Shown: positions 8,134 through 16,902, counted from the stretch's first letter. The stretch is DNA of 54,071 nt from Bacteroidales bacterium (GCA_016936435.1 JAFGXX010000001.1:1-54071), one strand, 5' to 3'. The notes: generated by a model from the letters alone, not told the origin. Translations and numbers: made by a program.

Positions 8134-9219
8134 TCATATTGATCTTTTTCTTTTTTCATAATGCAATGTATCGCCCCATTCTCCGTATATTATCTCTGTA
8201 TCGACGAGGCTGACCCGGGCTTCAAGGCATCCCCTGCAGTCTTCTGCAGCTTCATCGGTGCAGGGTTTGTTGTTATAAAGCCTGTACGAGTCGCGATACT
8301 TGCCGGGAGTTATGTTCGGCATCAGGATATTGGCTCCAACTTTTATTGCCTTTTCCCTTCCCACCGGGTCGATGGCCTGTAAGGCAGTGGAAGCAACCAT
8401 GTTTATATCCTTCATCATGATCCTGAGTATGGCTATCATTTTAAGAGACAGATCGAAGCGCTCGGCAATTGGAAGCAGGAGGCCTGCGTGTTCCATCAAA
8501 GGAGTGTCAGGGTGTTCAATGTAAGGGCCCATTCCTGCCATATCGATGTCAAAGTCTCTCATGAAGATCAGATCGTCTGCAAGGTCAGAGGTGCTTTGAA
8601 AAGGAAGGCCTATCATGACTCCCGTACCTGTCTGATAGCCAATATCCTGAAGGCTGTGCAGGCATTCCAGCCGGCGGTCAAAACTGTGCTTTGCATTGTA
8701 AGGATGTATTTTTCTGTACAGTTCTCTTGATGAGGTCTCAATCCTTAGCAGATATCTGTGTGCCCCTGCTTCAAACCACCTTTTATATACTTCGGGTTTC
8801 TGCTCACCAGTTGAAAGTGTTATTCCCAGTTTGCCGCCCGACATTTTTTTTATTTCGAAGAGCAACTTTTCAACCCGCTTTGTAAAAGTGTCATTTTCTA
8901 ACTCGCCCGACTGAAGGGCTATTGAGCCGTAATTATTTTCGTAGGCAAATTTTGCTGCCGACAGTATCTCGCTGTCGCTGAGATTATATCTTTTAAGGTT
9001 TTTGTTCCCTTTTCTGATTCCACAGTAGTAACAGTCTTTGCCACAAATATTTGAGAACTCTATCAGACCGCGGAACCAGACTTTCTTCCCTATGTATTTC
9101 TCTTTAATTTCAGCCGCTTTGCGAAAAAGAAGTGTCCTGTCTTCATCTTTTGACTGAAGAAGCTTTACAATCTCATCTTTTGAAAGAGATTCCTTTTCAA
9201 GAATATCCTGCAGCTTCAT
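8134..9219 (-). CDS. hydE: [FeFe]-hydrogenase maturase HydE (radical SAM)
   Basis: HydE is a radical SAM enzyme of H-cluster assembly, working with HydG and HydF. The SAM cluster cysteines are C59, C63 and C66 (SNICGKDCYYCGIRKGN), in the HydE/BioB-like context. The accessory cluster motif CX7CX2C is also present at C320, C328 and C331 (KPCTDEAAEDCRGC); this is found in only some HydE proteins. The length of 361 residues is normal and the ATG at 9219 gives the expected N-terminus. The gene is separated from hydG and placed on the opposite strand between two secreted peptidase genes, an unusual arrangement. It could share a transcript with the C69 gene 101 bases upstream. Confidence 0.94.
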   Translation of the reverse strand: MKLQDILEKESLSKDEIVKLLQSKDEDRTLLFRKAAEIKEKYIGKKVWFRGLIEFSNICGKDCYYCGIRKGNKNLKRYNLSDSEILSAAKFAYENNYGSIALQSGELENDTFTKRVEKLLFEIKKMSGGKLGITLSTGEQKPEVYKRWFEAGAHRYLLRIETSSRELYRKIHPYNAKHSFDRRLECLHSLQDIGYQTGTGVMIGLPFQSTSDLADDLIFMRDFDIDMAGMGPYIEHPDTPLMEHAGLLLPIAERFDLSLKMIAILRIMMKDINMVASTALQAIDPVGREKAIKVGANILMPNITPGKYRDSYRLYNNKPCTDEAAEDCRGCLEARVSLVDTEIIYGEWGDTLHYEKRKRSI

Positions 9220-9320
9220 TACGGATCACTTATTTTCTTATCCCACATCTATCGCCCTCTCGCTTCCGCAATCGCGGAACTTCGTCGTCCCGAATTCTCC
9301 GGACTCCTTGCCTCTTGCCC

Positions 9321-10931
9321 TCAGAAACCTCTCCCGTACATTCCCCAGAATGTGGTTTTCAGTTCCTGCCATTTCAGCATTGCAGCTCCTGCGAATGAAG
9401 CGGTATATTCTGTTACGAGGTTTAAGGCTTCTTCTTTTTTCCCTGCCTGAAGCAGTTCTTTAACTTTGTTCTCCAGCATCGGCAGTTCAGTCAATGCCTT
9501 GGTTTCGAAATCCAGCACTGCAGGTTCCAGAAGAGCTCTGCTTCTTGTCCAGTTAACTGTCGAAAGTCTGTTGGCTTCCCTGAAAGCCCACAGGGCTGCG
9601 TCGGTACGGTACCTGTGCTGTCCGCAGATGGTGAAAGAATAAGGCAGTTTGGTTACCCCTGAAAATATTGGTATCCTGGGGCTCTGTCCGGGATTGTCGA
9701 ATGAGAACCAGGCAACGCCTCCGACCTCATCGGGGAGCCAGCTGCGGCATTGAATTACATGAGAATATGAACAGCCTGCAATTGCTATAGTCCTGTTTCT
9801 GTCCATGGTTCCGGGTCTGAGTTCATTAATAAGGTTACGCAGGTCGTTGTTCATCCAGTTATTTACTACCGGTGATTTTACCTTTTCTTCCACGGTGTTA
9901 CCGTCAGCTCCTCTTCTTCTGACAGTCACCATGAGGTTTTTGGTCATATCCCATTCTGTCCCCTCGTATGTTTCCCTGAAGAGTTTCATGACATCCTGTA
10001 CCGACAGTTTTTTCTCGGGTTTTACGGAGAATGGAAGCTCTTCGGCATCCATTGACAGCTTCATCGATGGCGCCAGGGTGCTGAGGACATAAAAATCGCG
10101 TATGGCAAAAGGTTTCCTGTCGTTTATTACTTTCCAGAACTTCAGAGCTTCCTTACCGTCCCAGTATCCAAGTTCCTTTGCTTTATTCTTCAGGTTGCTG
10201 CTGTACATGAACATATCGGGATTGTTGAAGTCGACTGTAGATATCCTCGGAATATTGGCGCACACACCCGCGTGGTCGTCAGGGATACGCTGTGCACACC
10301 ATAGTGCCGACGGTTTTCCTTTTCCCGAGCCGGCGATCTCAAAGTGCCAGACTTCTTTGGGATCGGCTATGGTCAGACATTCGGCCAGGTCGGCATAACC
10401 GTGCTCTTCGGCAAGTTTTCCCATCAGAGCTATTGCCTGCCTTGCCGTTGAGCATCTCTGAAGAGCTATCTTCTCAAGTTCTTCTATCAGAAAGAGGCCT
10501 TCCTGGTTCCTGAGTTCCTGTCTTCCGTATATGGTAGTTTCTCCTATAGCAAGCTGTTTTTCATTCATACAGGGGTAGGCTGTACTGAGATAGGCAAATG
10601 TTTCTTCAGCTTCCGGTATCTCTCCTTTTTTTGTCACCTTCGACATGTCCCATGCTTCTTCGGTATGAAGCGTTCCCCAGTAAACCGGATGCATCGTGCC
10701 GGCTTCGTGTTTTGCTGCAGGTATAATGTCAAGCCAGGTCCTGTAATTGCCATCGCACGAATGGGAAGTCATTACCGACCCGTCGGTCGAAGCGAGCCGG
10801 CCGACCATGATAGTGGTGCAGTTTTCATCGTATCCGGGATTATCGGCTTCAGTATAGACATACTGTGAAAATGAGGTTAACAGGATGCCGGAGAATATCA
10901 CCGACAATAGAAGTTTATACATTTTGTTCAT
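9321..10931 (-). CDS. Secreted C69-family dipeptidase
   Basis: The 536-residue protein has an N-terminal signal peptide (about residues 1-22) and the C69 signature around C38 (ENCTTIMVGRLASTDGSVM). The Cys becomes the N-terminal nucleophile after removal of a short propeptide in this family (dipeptidase A/PepD type). Further family features include TYLxY-like and GxETTIYGR segments and HFEIAGSGKG. It should cleave dipeptides or short peptides in the periplasm. ATG at 10931 or 10922 are both possible starts. It is transcribed divergently from the acyl-CoA synthetase gene across a 425-base gap and precedes hydE on the same strand, which supports a link between peptide use and hydrogen metabolism. 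Confidence 0.88.
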   Translation of the reverse strand: MNKMYKLLLSVIFSGILLTSFSQYVYTEADNPGYDENCTTIMVGRLASTDGSVMTSHSCDGNYRTWLDIIPAAKHEAGTMHPVYWGTLHTEEAWDMSKVTKKGEIPEAEETFAYLSTAYPCMNEKQLAIGETTIYGRQELRNQEGLFLIEELEKIALQRCSTARQAIALMGKLAEEHGYADLAECLTIADPKEVWHFEIAGSGKGKPSALWCAQRIPDDHAGVCANIPRISTVDFNNPDMFMYSSNLKNKAKELGYWDGKEALKFWKVINDRKPFAIRDFYVLSTLAPSMKLSMDAEELPFSVKPEKKLSVQDVMKLFRETYEGTEWDMTKNLMVTVRRRGADGNTVEEKVKSPVVNNWMNNDLRNLINELRPGTMDRNRTIAIAGCSYSHVIQCRSWLPDEVGGVAWFSFDNPGQSPRIPIFSGVTKLPYSFTICGQHRYRTDAALWAFREANRLSTVNWTRSRALLEPAVLDFETKALTELPMLENKVKELLQAGKKEEALNLVTEYTASFAGAAMLKWQELKTTFWGMYGRGF

Positions 10932-11356
10932 GTGTTAATAGTTTAATATTTAGGTCACATATCCTGTCCGCGAAGTGGAAGAATCCATATGTTTGTTATT
11001 GCCCGGAAAACATGTGGATTTCATAAGCGGATCTGTGTGGATTTTATTTTATTATTCGCAAATTTAATTTTTTATATCAATTATGACGTGTCTGCCGGTA
11101 TTTGTTCTTCCGGTATTTTGTCAACGGTTATAAAGATGTTGATTATTATGCAATCTGTCCTGTTGTTTGAGGTTATTTTTTATTATATTGCTTTTAGGAT
11201 ATAATAGTGTATGTGTTTGCTAAACAATTATAAGTCAGAGATTTATTTGTATTCTGCTGCACGAAATGTCGGGTTTCTGAAGCGCTTTTACGGTTTATAG
11301 ATTCTCATGTTATCGGATGTTTGGAATTAAAATTCAGTTAGTATAAAATTCTGATA
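10932..11356. other. AT-rich divergent intergenic region
   Basis: This 425-base gap separates the minus-strand C69 peptidase from the plus-strand acyl-CoA synthetase and must contain both promoters. I found no exact TTTG-N19-TAnnTTTG pair. A short inverted repeat TGTTT-GCT-AAACA lies at 11214-11226 and could be an operator for the plus-strand genes, but in AT-rich DNA it may be chance. A 71-codon open frame at 10989-11204 has no recognisable features and is judged noise. No RNA gene is visible. Confidence 0.6.
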
Positions 11357-13465
11357 ATGGTAATTGATAAACTGTTAAATCCGGAGAGTATAGTCATAGC
11401 AGGAGGTTCAGAAGATCTGTATAAACCAGGCGGCAGGATCCTGAAAAACATCATCGACGGCGGGTTTTGGGGGAGCCTTTATGTTGTAAATCCAAAGACG
11501 GATATGGTTCAGGGTGTAAGATCCTACCGCGACATAAATGAGATACCCGAAACCGACCTGGCAATTCTGGCCATTCAGGCCAGGTTCTGTCTTCCTGCAG
11601 TGGAGGTTCTGATAAGGGATAAAAACACCAGAGCTTTCATCATCATATCTGCAGGCTTCAGTGAATCGGGTGAGGAAGGGAAAATACTTGAAAGCGAGAT
11701 TGCTGGCATGATAGAACGTGCGGGCGGCTGTCTTATCGGTCCGAACTGCATAGGTGTGATAACACAGTCATACAGCGGTGTATTTACAACTCCTGTCCCG
11801 CGACTGAGCAGAAATGGTTGTGATTTTGTTTCCGGTTCAGGGGCTACTGCGGTTTTCATCTTTGAGTCGGCCATTCCCAAGGGAGTCAACTTCTCCAGCG
11901 TTTTCTCGGTAGGTAACAGTGCACAAACCGGCGTGGAGGATGTGATCGAATACTGGGACAAAACTTTTGATCCGGAGACCAGTTCGCGGGTAAAGCTGAT
12001 ATATGTTGAGAGCATACAGGATCCCGACAAACTGCTTCATCATGCTTCGTCGCTGATAAGAAAAGGATGTCGCATTGCAGCCATAAAGGCTGGTACCAGC
12101 GAAGCCGGAAGCCGTGCAGCCTCATCTCATACAGGCGCCCTGGCATCATCCGATTCAGCTGTGGAAGCCCTTTTCCGCAAGGCAGGTATTGTAAGATGCT
12201 CGGGCCGGGAGGAACTGACCACGGTAGCTTCGGTCTTCTTTTATAAACCACTGAAGGGCAGGAATATAGCAATTGTTACCCATGCCGGAGGTCCAGCCGT
12301 GATGCTTACCGATGCTCTTTCGGCTGGTGGAATGAATATACCGCCTGTTACCGGAGATCATCACGATAAGTTATTGTCAATGATGAATCCGGGTGCTTCG
12401 GCTGACAATCCGATCGACCTGATAGCGACAGCAACAAATGAACAGCTCGACAATGTTATTGAATATGTCGATAAACAGATGCCCGAAATAGACGGAATGA
12501 CGGTGATCTTCGGGAGCAACGGGCTCAACGATATGATGCAGATATATGATCTTCTGCACAGAAAGATACAGGAATCTGACAAACCGATGTTCCCGATTCT
12601 CCCGTCCGTTGCCAGTTCCCATACCGAGCTGGAGTATTTTCTTTCAAAGGGCCATATCAATTTCCCCGATGAAGTAGTTCTCGGAAGAGCACTTACAAAG
12701 ATTATGAACACTCCTTTTCCCGCTGAAGAAAGGATATTTCTCGACGGTATAGATATTGCTGCGGTAAGGAGGATTATTGACCGGTCACCTGAGGGCTATC
12801 TCGACCCGTCATCAGTGAGTGATTTGCTTGGGGCAGCAGGGATACCGGTTGTACAGGAAGCTGTGGTGAAGACAAGGCGGGAGCTGACAGCCAGGGCAGA
12901 GAAGATGGGATACCCCCTTGCAATGAAAGTTGTAGGGCCGGTTCACAAATCGGACGTGGGAGGTGTTACTCTCAACATTAAATCGCGGGCCCACCTGGTT
13001 GCTGAATTCAGCAGGATGAAAAAGATCAGGGGCGTAACTGCTGTTGTCATCCAGAAAATGATAAGCGGAACTGAACTCTTCATAGGTGCAAAATATGAAA
13101 CACGGTTCGGACATGTGATACTGTGCGGATTGGGTGGTATCTTCGTTGAAGTTCTCGGAGATGTTTCATCGGGTCTTGCTCCCCTGACATTCAGTGAAGC
13201 TGATTCGATGATAAAGAGCCTGAGAGCATACAGGATTATCAGGGGAACCAGAGGCAAATCAGGTATCAATGAACAAAAATTTGCCGATATCATCGTCAGA
13301 CTCTCGAGTCTTCTGCGCTATGCTACCGAGATCAAGGAGATGGACCTTAATCCTCTGATCGGAACAGCTGAAGAAATAACGGTCGTGGATGCCAGAATAA
13401 GAATAGAAAAATCAGCCCGGAAAACCGGTGATGACGGCTTAAATGCACACAGGGAAAATGAATGA
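11357..13465 (+). CDS. ADP-forming acyl-CoA (acetyl-CoA) synthetase, fused alpha-beta
   Basis: The enzyme converts acyl-CoA, ADP and phosphate to the free acid, ATP and CoA, the energy-conserving last step of amino-acid fermentation in many archaea and anaerobic bacteria. The 702 residues cover a CoA-binding Rossmann domain (about 1-130), two ligase-CoA domains with the phospho-acceptor H258 in ASSHTGALASS, and a C-terminal ATP-grasp half (about 480-690; PLAMKVVGPVHKSDVGGV, MISGTELFIGAKYETRFGHV, EMDLNPL). It is a single chain, whereas some organisms split alpha and beta. Its stop overlaps the next gene, an aminotransferase, and the 2-oxoacid oxidoreductase genes follow, so branched-chain, aryl or acetyl-CoA substrates are all possible. 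The specific acyl substrate cannot be read from the sequence. Confidence 0.92.
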   Translation: MVIDKLLNPESIVIAGGSEDLYKPGGRILKNIIDGGFWGSLYVVNPKTDMVQGVRSYRDINEIPETDLAILAIQARFCLPAVEVLIRDKNTRAFIIISAGFSESGEEGKILESEIAGMIERAGGCLIGPNCIGVITQSYSGVFTTPVPRLSRNGCDFVSGSGATAVFIFESAIPKGVNFSSVFSVGNSAQTGVEDVIEYWDKTFDPETSSRVKLIYVESIQDPDKLLHHASSLIRKGCRIAAIKAGTSEAGSRAASSHTGALASSDSAVEALFRKAGIVRCSGREELTTVASVFFYKPLKGRNIAIVTHAGGPAVMLTDALSAGGMNIPPVTGDHHDKLLSMMNPGASADNPIDLIATATNEQLDNVIEYVDKQMPEIDGMTVIFGSNGLNDMMQIYDLLHRKIQESDKPMFPILPSVASSHTELEYFLSKGHINFPDEVVLGRALTKIMNTPFPAEERIFLDGIDIAAVRRIIDRSPEGYLDPSSVSDLLGAAGIPVVQEAVVKTRRELTARAEKMGYPLAMKVVGPVHKSDVGGVTLNIKSRAHLVAEFSRMKKIRGVTAVVIQKMISGTELFIGAKYETRFGHVILCGLGGIFVEVLGDVSSGLAPLTFSEADSMIKSLRAYRIIRGTRGKSGINEQKFADIIVRLSSLLRYATEIKEMDLNPLIGTAEEITVVDARIRIEKSARKTGDDGLNAHRENE

Positions 13466-14777
13466 CATACCAATATCGTCACAATTAATAGCTCAGTTGG
13501 CTGAACGTAACGGCCTGCCTGAACCAGGTCTGGGTTCAATAAGGGAGGTAACTCACCTGGTAAATCTTGTAGAAGCCGAAACCGGAATAAAATTCGTGAG
13601 AATGGAGATGGGTGTCCCCGGTCTGCCTGCACCGTCAATAGGCATTGAGGCTGAGATAGAAGCTCTTAAAAGCGGCAAGGCGTCACGATATCCCGACATA
13701 ACCGGTATCAGGATCCTGAAAGAAGAAAGCTCCCGTTTCATAAAGCTCTTCCTGAATGTTGATATAAGCACCAGGGGCTGTATCCCCACGGTAGGGTCGA
13801 TGATGGGAGGTATGGTGACCTTTCTTGTGGCCAACAGGAACGACAGGACCAAGGAGGGAACCCTTTTTATCGATCCCGGTTTCCCGGTTCAGAAGCAGCA
13901 GGTCAAAATGCTTGGTCATGACTATAAATCATTCGACATTTATCATTACAGGGGAAAGAAGCTGAAGGATAAACTGGAATCTTACCTGGCAACGGGTAAA
14001 ATATCGTCACTTCTTTACTCCAATCCCAACAATCCGTCATGGATCTGCCTTACCGAGGAAGAACTTTCGATAATCGGGGAACTGGCAAGGCAATACGATG
14101 TTATTGTTATTGAAGATCTTGCATATTTCGGGATGGATTTCAGAAAAGACTATTCAGTTCCCGGTCAGCCTCCGTACCAACCAACCGTTGCACATTATAC
14201 CGACGATTATGTTCTACTGATATCAAGCTCCAAGATTTTCAGTTACGCAGGTCAGAGGATAGGGATGATGGCTATCTCGGATCACCTTTTCAACAGATCG
14301 TATCCCGATCTGTTAAGATATTATTCATCTGAAAAATTCGGACATTCAGTTATCTTTGGAGCATTGTACGCGTTGTCGGCCGGAGTGTGCCACAGTGCCC
14401 AGTATGGACTGGCTGCTTTGTTAAAGGCAGTAAATGACGGCACTTACAGGTACCACGAAGATGTGAAGGAATATGCTCGTAAGGCAAACATTATGAAAGA
14501 GATCTTCCTGAGTAACAATTTCAGCATTACCTACGACATGGACCTTGAAGAACCTGTTGCCGATGGATTTTATTTCACTGTCTCGTATCCGGGTATGAAA
14601 GGCAGCGAATTACTAAGGGAGCTTCTCAGTTATGGGATAAGTGCGATAACTCTCGATATTACAGGCAGTGACAGGGAAGGCCTCCGGGCTTGTGTTTCAC
14701 TTGTTCCGGTGTCGATGTTCGGCGACCTGAGGGAGAGGCTGCGTAAGTTCAGTGAAGATCACAGTGTTAATAATTAA
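13458..14777 (+). CDS. PLP-dependent class I/II aminotransferase
   Basis: This is a fold-type I aminotransferase. Counting from the upstream ATG at 13443, the Schiff-base lysine is K264 in ISSSKIFSYAGQRIG. The PLP phosphate and ring contacts are in the YSNPNNPSW and VIEDLAYFGMDF segments. It probably converts amino acids to 2-oxoacids for the oxidoreductase encoded immediately downstream, with the products ending at the acyl-CoA synthetase encoded upstream; substrate range is unknown. The ATG at 13458 (MNDIPISS) overlaps the synthetase stop by 8 bases; the alternative at 13443 overlaps by 23. Either gives translational coupling, so the genes are very likely one operon. Alternative identity: a branched-chain, aromatic or alanine-type enzyme. 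Confidence 0.88.
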   Translation: MNDIPISSQLIAQLAERNGLPEPGLGSIREVTHLVNLVEAETGIKFVRMEMGVPGLPAPSIGIEAEIEALKSGKASRYPDITGIRILKEESSRFIKLFLNVDISTRGCIPTVGSMMGGMVTFLVANRNDRTKEGTLFIDPGFPVQKQQVKMLGHDYKSFDIYHYRGKKLKDKLESYLATGKISSLLYSNPNNPSWICLTEEELSIIGELARQYDVIVIEDLAYFGMDFRKDYSVPGQPPYQPTVAHYTDDYVLLISSSKIFSYAGQRIGMMAISDHLFNRSYPDLLRYYSSEKFGHSVIFGALYALSAGVCHSAQYGLAALLKAVNDGTYRYHEDVKEYARKANIMKEIFLSNNFSITYDMDLEEPVADGFYFTVSYPGMKGSELLRELLSYGISAITLDITGSDREGLRACVSLVPVSMFGDLRERLRKFSEDHSVNN

Positions 14778-14781
14778 ACAA
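14764..14781. promoter_or_regulatory. Candidate Rex operator before korD
   Basis: The 18 bases here match the Rex consensus TTGTTAA-N4-TTAACAA at 12 of 14 defined positions (GTGTTAA-TAAT-TAAACAA). The site straddles the aminotransferase stop codon and ends 7 bases before the korD ATG. A rex gene is present at 1892-2515. In AT-rich DNA a near match can occur by chance, and no promoter element was found here, so this remains a hypothesis. Confidence 0.35.
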
Positions 14782-14788
14782 ACATAAT

Positions 14789-15013
14789 ATGGCAAAAGTT
14801 AAAGGAAGCATAGTTGTAGATATCGACAGATGCAAGGGGTGTGAGATTTGCATGGTTTCATGCCCTACAGGAACGATCGCGATGGCAAAGGAAGTTAACC
14901 ATAAAGGTTATTTCTATGCCTATCCTGCGAATCCCGACCTTTGCATAGGATGCGCAAACTGCGCAGTCGTATGTCCCGATGGAGTAATTACTGTTTACAG
15001 AACAAAAATCTGA
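14789..15013 (+). CDS. korD: 2-oxoacid:ferredoxin oxidoreductase, ferredoxin (delta) subunit
   Basis: This 74-residue protein carries two [4Fe-4S] cluster motifs: CKGCEICMVSCP near residues 14-25 and CIGCANCAVVCP near 51-62. It is the small iron-sulfur subunit that passes electrons from the thiamine-diphosphate centre to free ferredoxin. The gene is 11 bases after the aminotransferase and 7 bases before the alpha-subunit gene, in the order delta-alpha-beta-gamma common for four-subunit KOR/VOR enzymes. The kor name is used as a family label only; whether the complex prefers 2-oxoglutarate or branched-chain 2-oxoacids cannot be settled from this subunit. Confidence 0.9.
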   Translation: MAKVKGSIVVDIDRCKGCEICMVSCPTGTIAMAKEVNHKGYFYAYPANPDLCIGCANCAVVCPDGVITVYRTKI

Positions 15014-15020
15014 CAAAATA

Positions 15021-16082
15021 ATGGAAAAGGAACTTAGACTGATGAAAGGGAACGAGGCGGTGGCTGAAGCTGCTATCCGTGCAGGTGCGGATGGTTATTT
15101 CGGTTATCCCATCACTCCCCAGAGCGAGGTACTCGAATATCTTATGGAAGCGAAGCCGCACGAGAGGACCGGTATGGTTGTGCTTCAGGCTGAAAGCGAG
15201 GTTGCTGCGATAAACATGGTTTATGGTGGAGCTGCATGCGGCAAAAGGGTGATGACCTCATCTTCATCACCGGGGATAAGCCTTAAGCAGGAGGGTATTT
15301 CATATATAGCAGGGGCTGAACTTCCCTGCCTCGTAGTAAATGTTGTCCGCGGTGGGCCAGGACTTGGAACCATACAGCCTTCACAATCGGACTATTTTCA
15401 GGCTACAAAGGGAGGAGGACACGGCGATTATCACCTTATAGTACTGGCCCCTTCATCGGTCCAGGAGATGGCCGACTTTGTAGACCTGGCGTTCGAACTG
15501 GCATTCAAATACAGGAATCCGGTCATGATGCTTTCCGACGGGGCAATAGGACAGATGATGGAAAAGGTATGGCTGAGCCCTCAGAAAGAAAGATCAAAAA
15601 CAGTTCCAGAATGGGCCACAACGGGGAAACCGCCGACACGGGAAAGAGTCATCATTACATCCCTCGACCTTGATCCCATGGCCCAGGAAAGATTTAACCA
15701 GAAACTTATCGCGAAGTATAATGAGATAAGAGAGAAAGAAGTGCGCTATGAAGAGTTCCAGTGCGAAGATGCGGAATATCTTTTTGTGGCTTACGGAACC
15801 TCGGCAAGGGTATGCCAGAAGTCGATACAGCTGGCCCGGGCACAGGGTATAAAGGCAGGCCTGCTCAGGCCGGTAACATTGTTCCCCTTTCCTGTAAACA
15901 GATTAAATGAACTTGCCGACAAAGTCAAAATGATGATCTCAGTCGAGATGAGTGCAGGCCAGATGGTCGAAGATGTGATGCTGGCATCAAACGGGAAGGT
16001 CCCCGTATATCATTACGGAAGAATGGGTGGTATGGTGCCCGAACCTGAAGAAGTAACTGATTTTCTAAAGTCAAAAATATAA
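15021..16082 (+). CDS. korA: 2-oxoacid:ferredoxin oxidoreductase, alpha subunit (KorA/VorB type)
   Basis: The 353-residue subunit holds the pyrimidine-binding transketolase-like domain (GNEAVAEAAIRAGADGYFGYPITPQSE at the N-terminus) and a transketolase C-domain (about residues 240-350). The segment around residues 55-80 (LQAESEVAAINMVYGGAACG) carries the conserved Glu region that activates thiamine diphosphate. The enzyme decarboxylates 2-oxoacids oxidatively to acyl-CoA and reduces ferredoxin. Bacteroidota homologs are often annotated as 3-methyl-2-oxobutanoate dehydrogenase VorB or 2-oxoglutarate oxidoreductase KorA. The upstream ADP-forming synthetase and aminotransferase favour amino-acid-derived 2-oxoacids. 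The stop codon overlaps the Shine-Dalgarno sequence of the beta-subunit gene. Confidence 0.9.
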   Translation: MEKELRLMKGNEAVAEAAIRAGADGYFGYPITPQSEVLEYLMEAKPHERTGMVVLQAESEVAAINMVYGGAACGKRVMTSSSSPGISLKQEGISYIAGAELPCLVVNVVRGGPGLGTIQPSQSDYFQATKGGGHGDYHLIVLAPSSVQEMADFVDLAFELAFKYRNPVMMLSDGAIGQMMEKVWLSPQKERSKTVPEWATTGKPPTRERVIITSLDLDPMAQERFNQKLIAKYNEIREKEVRYEEFQCEDAEYLFVAYGTSARVCQKSIQLARAQGIKAGLLRPVTLFPFPVNRLNELADKVKMMISVEMSAGQMVEDVMLASNGKVPVYHYGRMGGMVPEPEEVTDFLKSKI

Positions 16083-16088
16083 GGAGGT
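16081..16088 (+). promoter_or_regulatory. Perfect Shine-Dalgarno sequence before korB
   Basis: AAGGAGGT, fully complementary to the usual 16S rRNA 3' tail, lies 6 bases before the korB ATG and overlaps the korA stop codon. Almost no other gene in this window has a recognisable, well-spaced Shine-Dalgarno site, as expected for Bacteroidota. It therefore supports the start at 16095 and marks this gene as unusual. Confidence 0.75.
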
Positions 16089-16094
16089 TAAAAT

Positions 16095-16898
16095 ATGCCA
16101 CAGGCAACAGGAATCAATGATATTATTAAACCGGAAAATCTGGTTTATAAAAGAACAGAAGTAATGACTCCCAACATACTACATTATTGTCCGGGATGCG
16201 GTCATGGTACTGTTCACCGTATACTTGCCGAGGTTATTGAAGAGGAAGGACTTCAGACTGAAGCTATCGGTGTTTCACCGGTAGGCTGCTCGGTGCTCCT
16301 TTACAACTATCTCGATATCGACTGGCAGGAAGCAGCACACGGCAGGGCACCGGCCGTTGCCACAGCAATAAAAAGGCTGCTGCCCGACAAATTCGTTTTT
16401 ACCTACCAGGGCGACGGCGATCTTGCAGCTATAGGTACTGCAGAGACAATACATGCCTGCAACAGGGGAGAGAACATCATGATAATTTTTATCAATAACG
16501 GAATTTACGGAATGACGGGAGGACAGATGGCTCCCACAACTCTTCCCGGAATGAAATCGTCAACCTCACCCTATGGAAGAGATGTAAAAATGATGGGTAA
16601 TCCTGTGAAAATGACCGATATAGTGGCAACATTACCAGGTACATTTTATGTTACAAGACAAAGCGTTCATACTCCTGCAAATGTTAGAAAAACAAAGAAA
16701 GCTATTCGTAAAGCAGCTCAATATCAAAAACTTAATAAAGGTACCTGCTTTATCGAAGTAGTCTCTAACTGTCCGTCGGGATGGAAAATGACACCTGTCG
16801 AATCCAACAGGTGGATGGAAGAAAATATGTTCCCTTTCTATCCTCTTGGTGATATGAAGGTACCACAGGAATCTGAATCTCAAACAACTAACAAGTGA
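16095..16898 (+). CDS. korB: 2-oxoacid:ferredoxin oxidoreductase, beta subunit (KorB)
   Basis: This is the thiamine-diphosphate pyrophosphate-binding subunit. It has the YCPGCGHG motif near residue 31 (conserved in this family) and GDGDLAAIGT followed by NNGIYGMTGGQ, the Mg-ThDP binding signature. With KorA, KorC and KorD it makes acyl-CoA and reduced ferredoxin. The length of 267 residues is normal. Two oddities: a perfect Shine-Dalgarno precedes it, and roughly 16650-16750 uses AT-ending codons (CAA, AAT, CGT, GCT) unlike the CAG/AAC-rich style of the flanking sequence. The closely packed position between korA and korC shows it belongs to the operon. Confidence 0.92.
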   Translation: MPQATGINDIIKPENLVYKRTEVMTPNILHYCPGCGHGTVHRILAEVIEEEGLQTEAIGVSPVGCSVLLYNYLDIDWQEAAHGRAPAVATAIKRLLPDKFVFTYQGDGDLAAIGTAETIHACNRGENIMIIFINNGIYGMTGGQMAPTTLPGMKSSTSPYGRDVKMMGNPVKMTDIVATLPGTFYVTRQSVHTPANVRKTKKAIRKAAQYQKLNKGTCFIEVVSNCPSGWKMTPVESNRWMEENMFPFYPLGDMKVPQESESQTTNK

Positions 16899-16902
16899 TA
16901 AC

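Noticed and set aside
9264..9279. Hairpin TTCCGC-N4-GCGGAA between hydE and the C69 gene
   Set aside because: Only a 6-bp stem with no T tract on either strand; not convincing as a terminator.
10989..11204. 71-codon open frame in the divergent gap
   Set aside because: AT-rich, no signal or motif, no coupling to neighbours; judged random.
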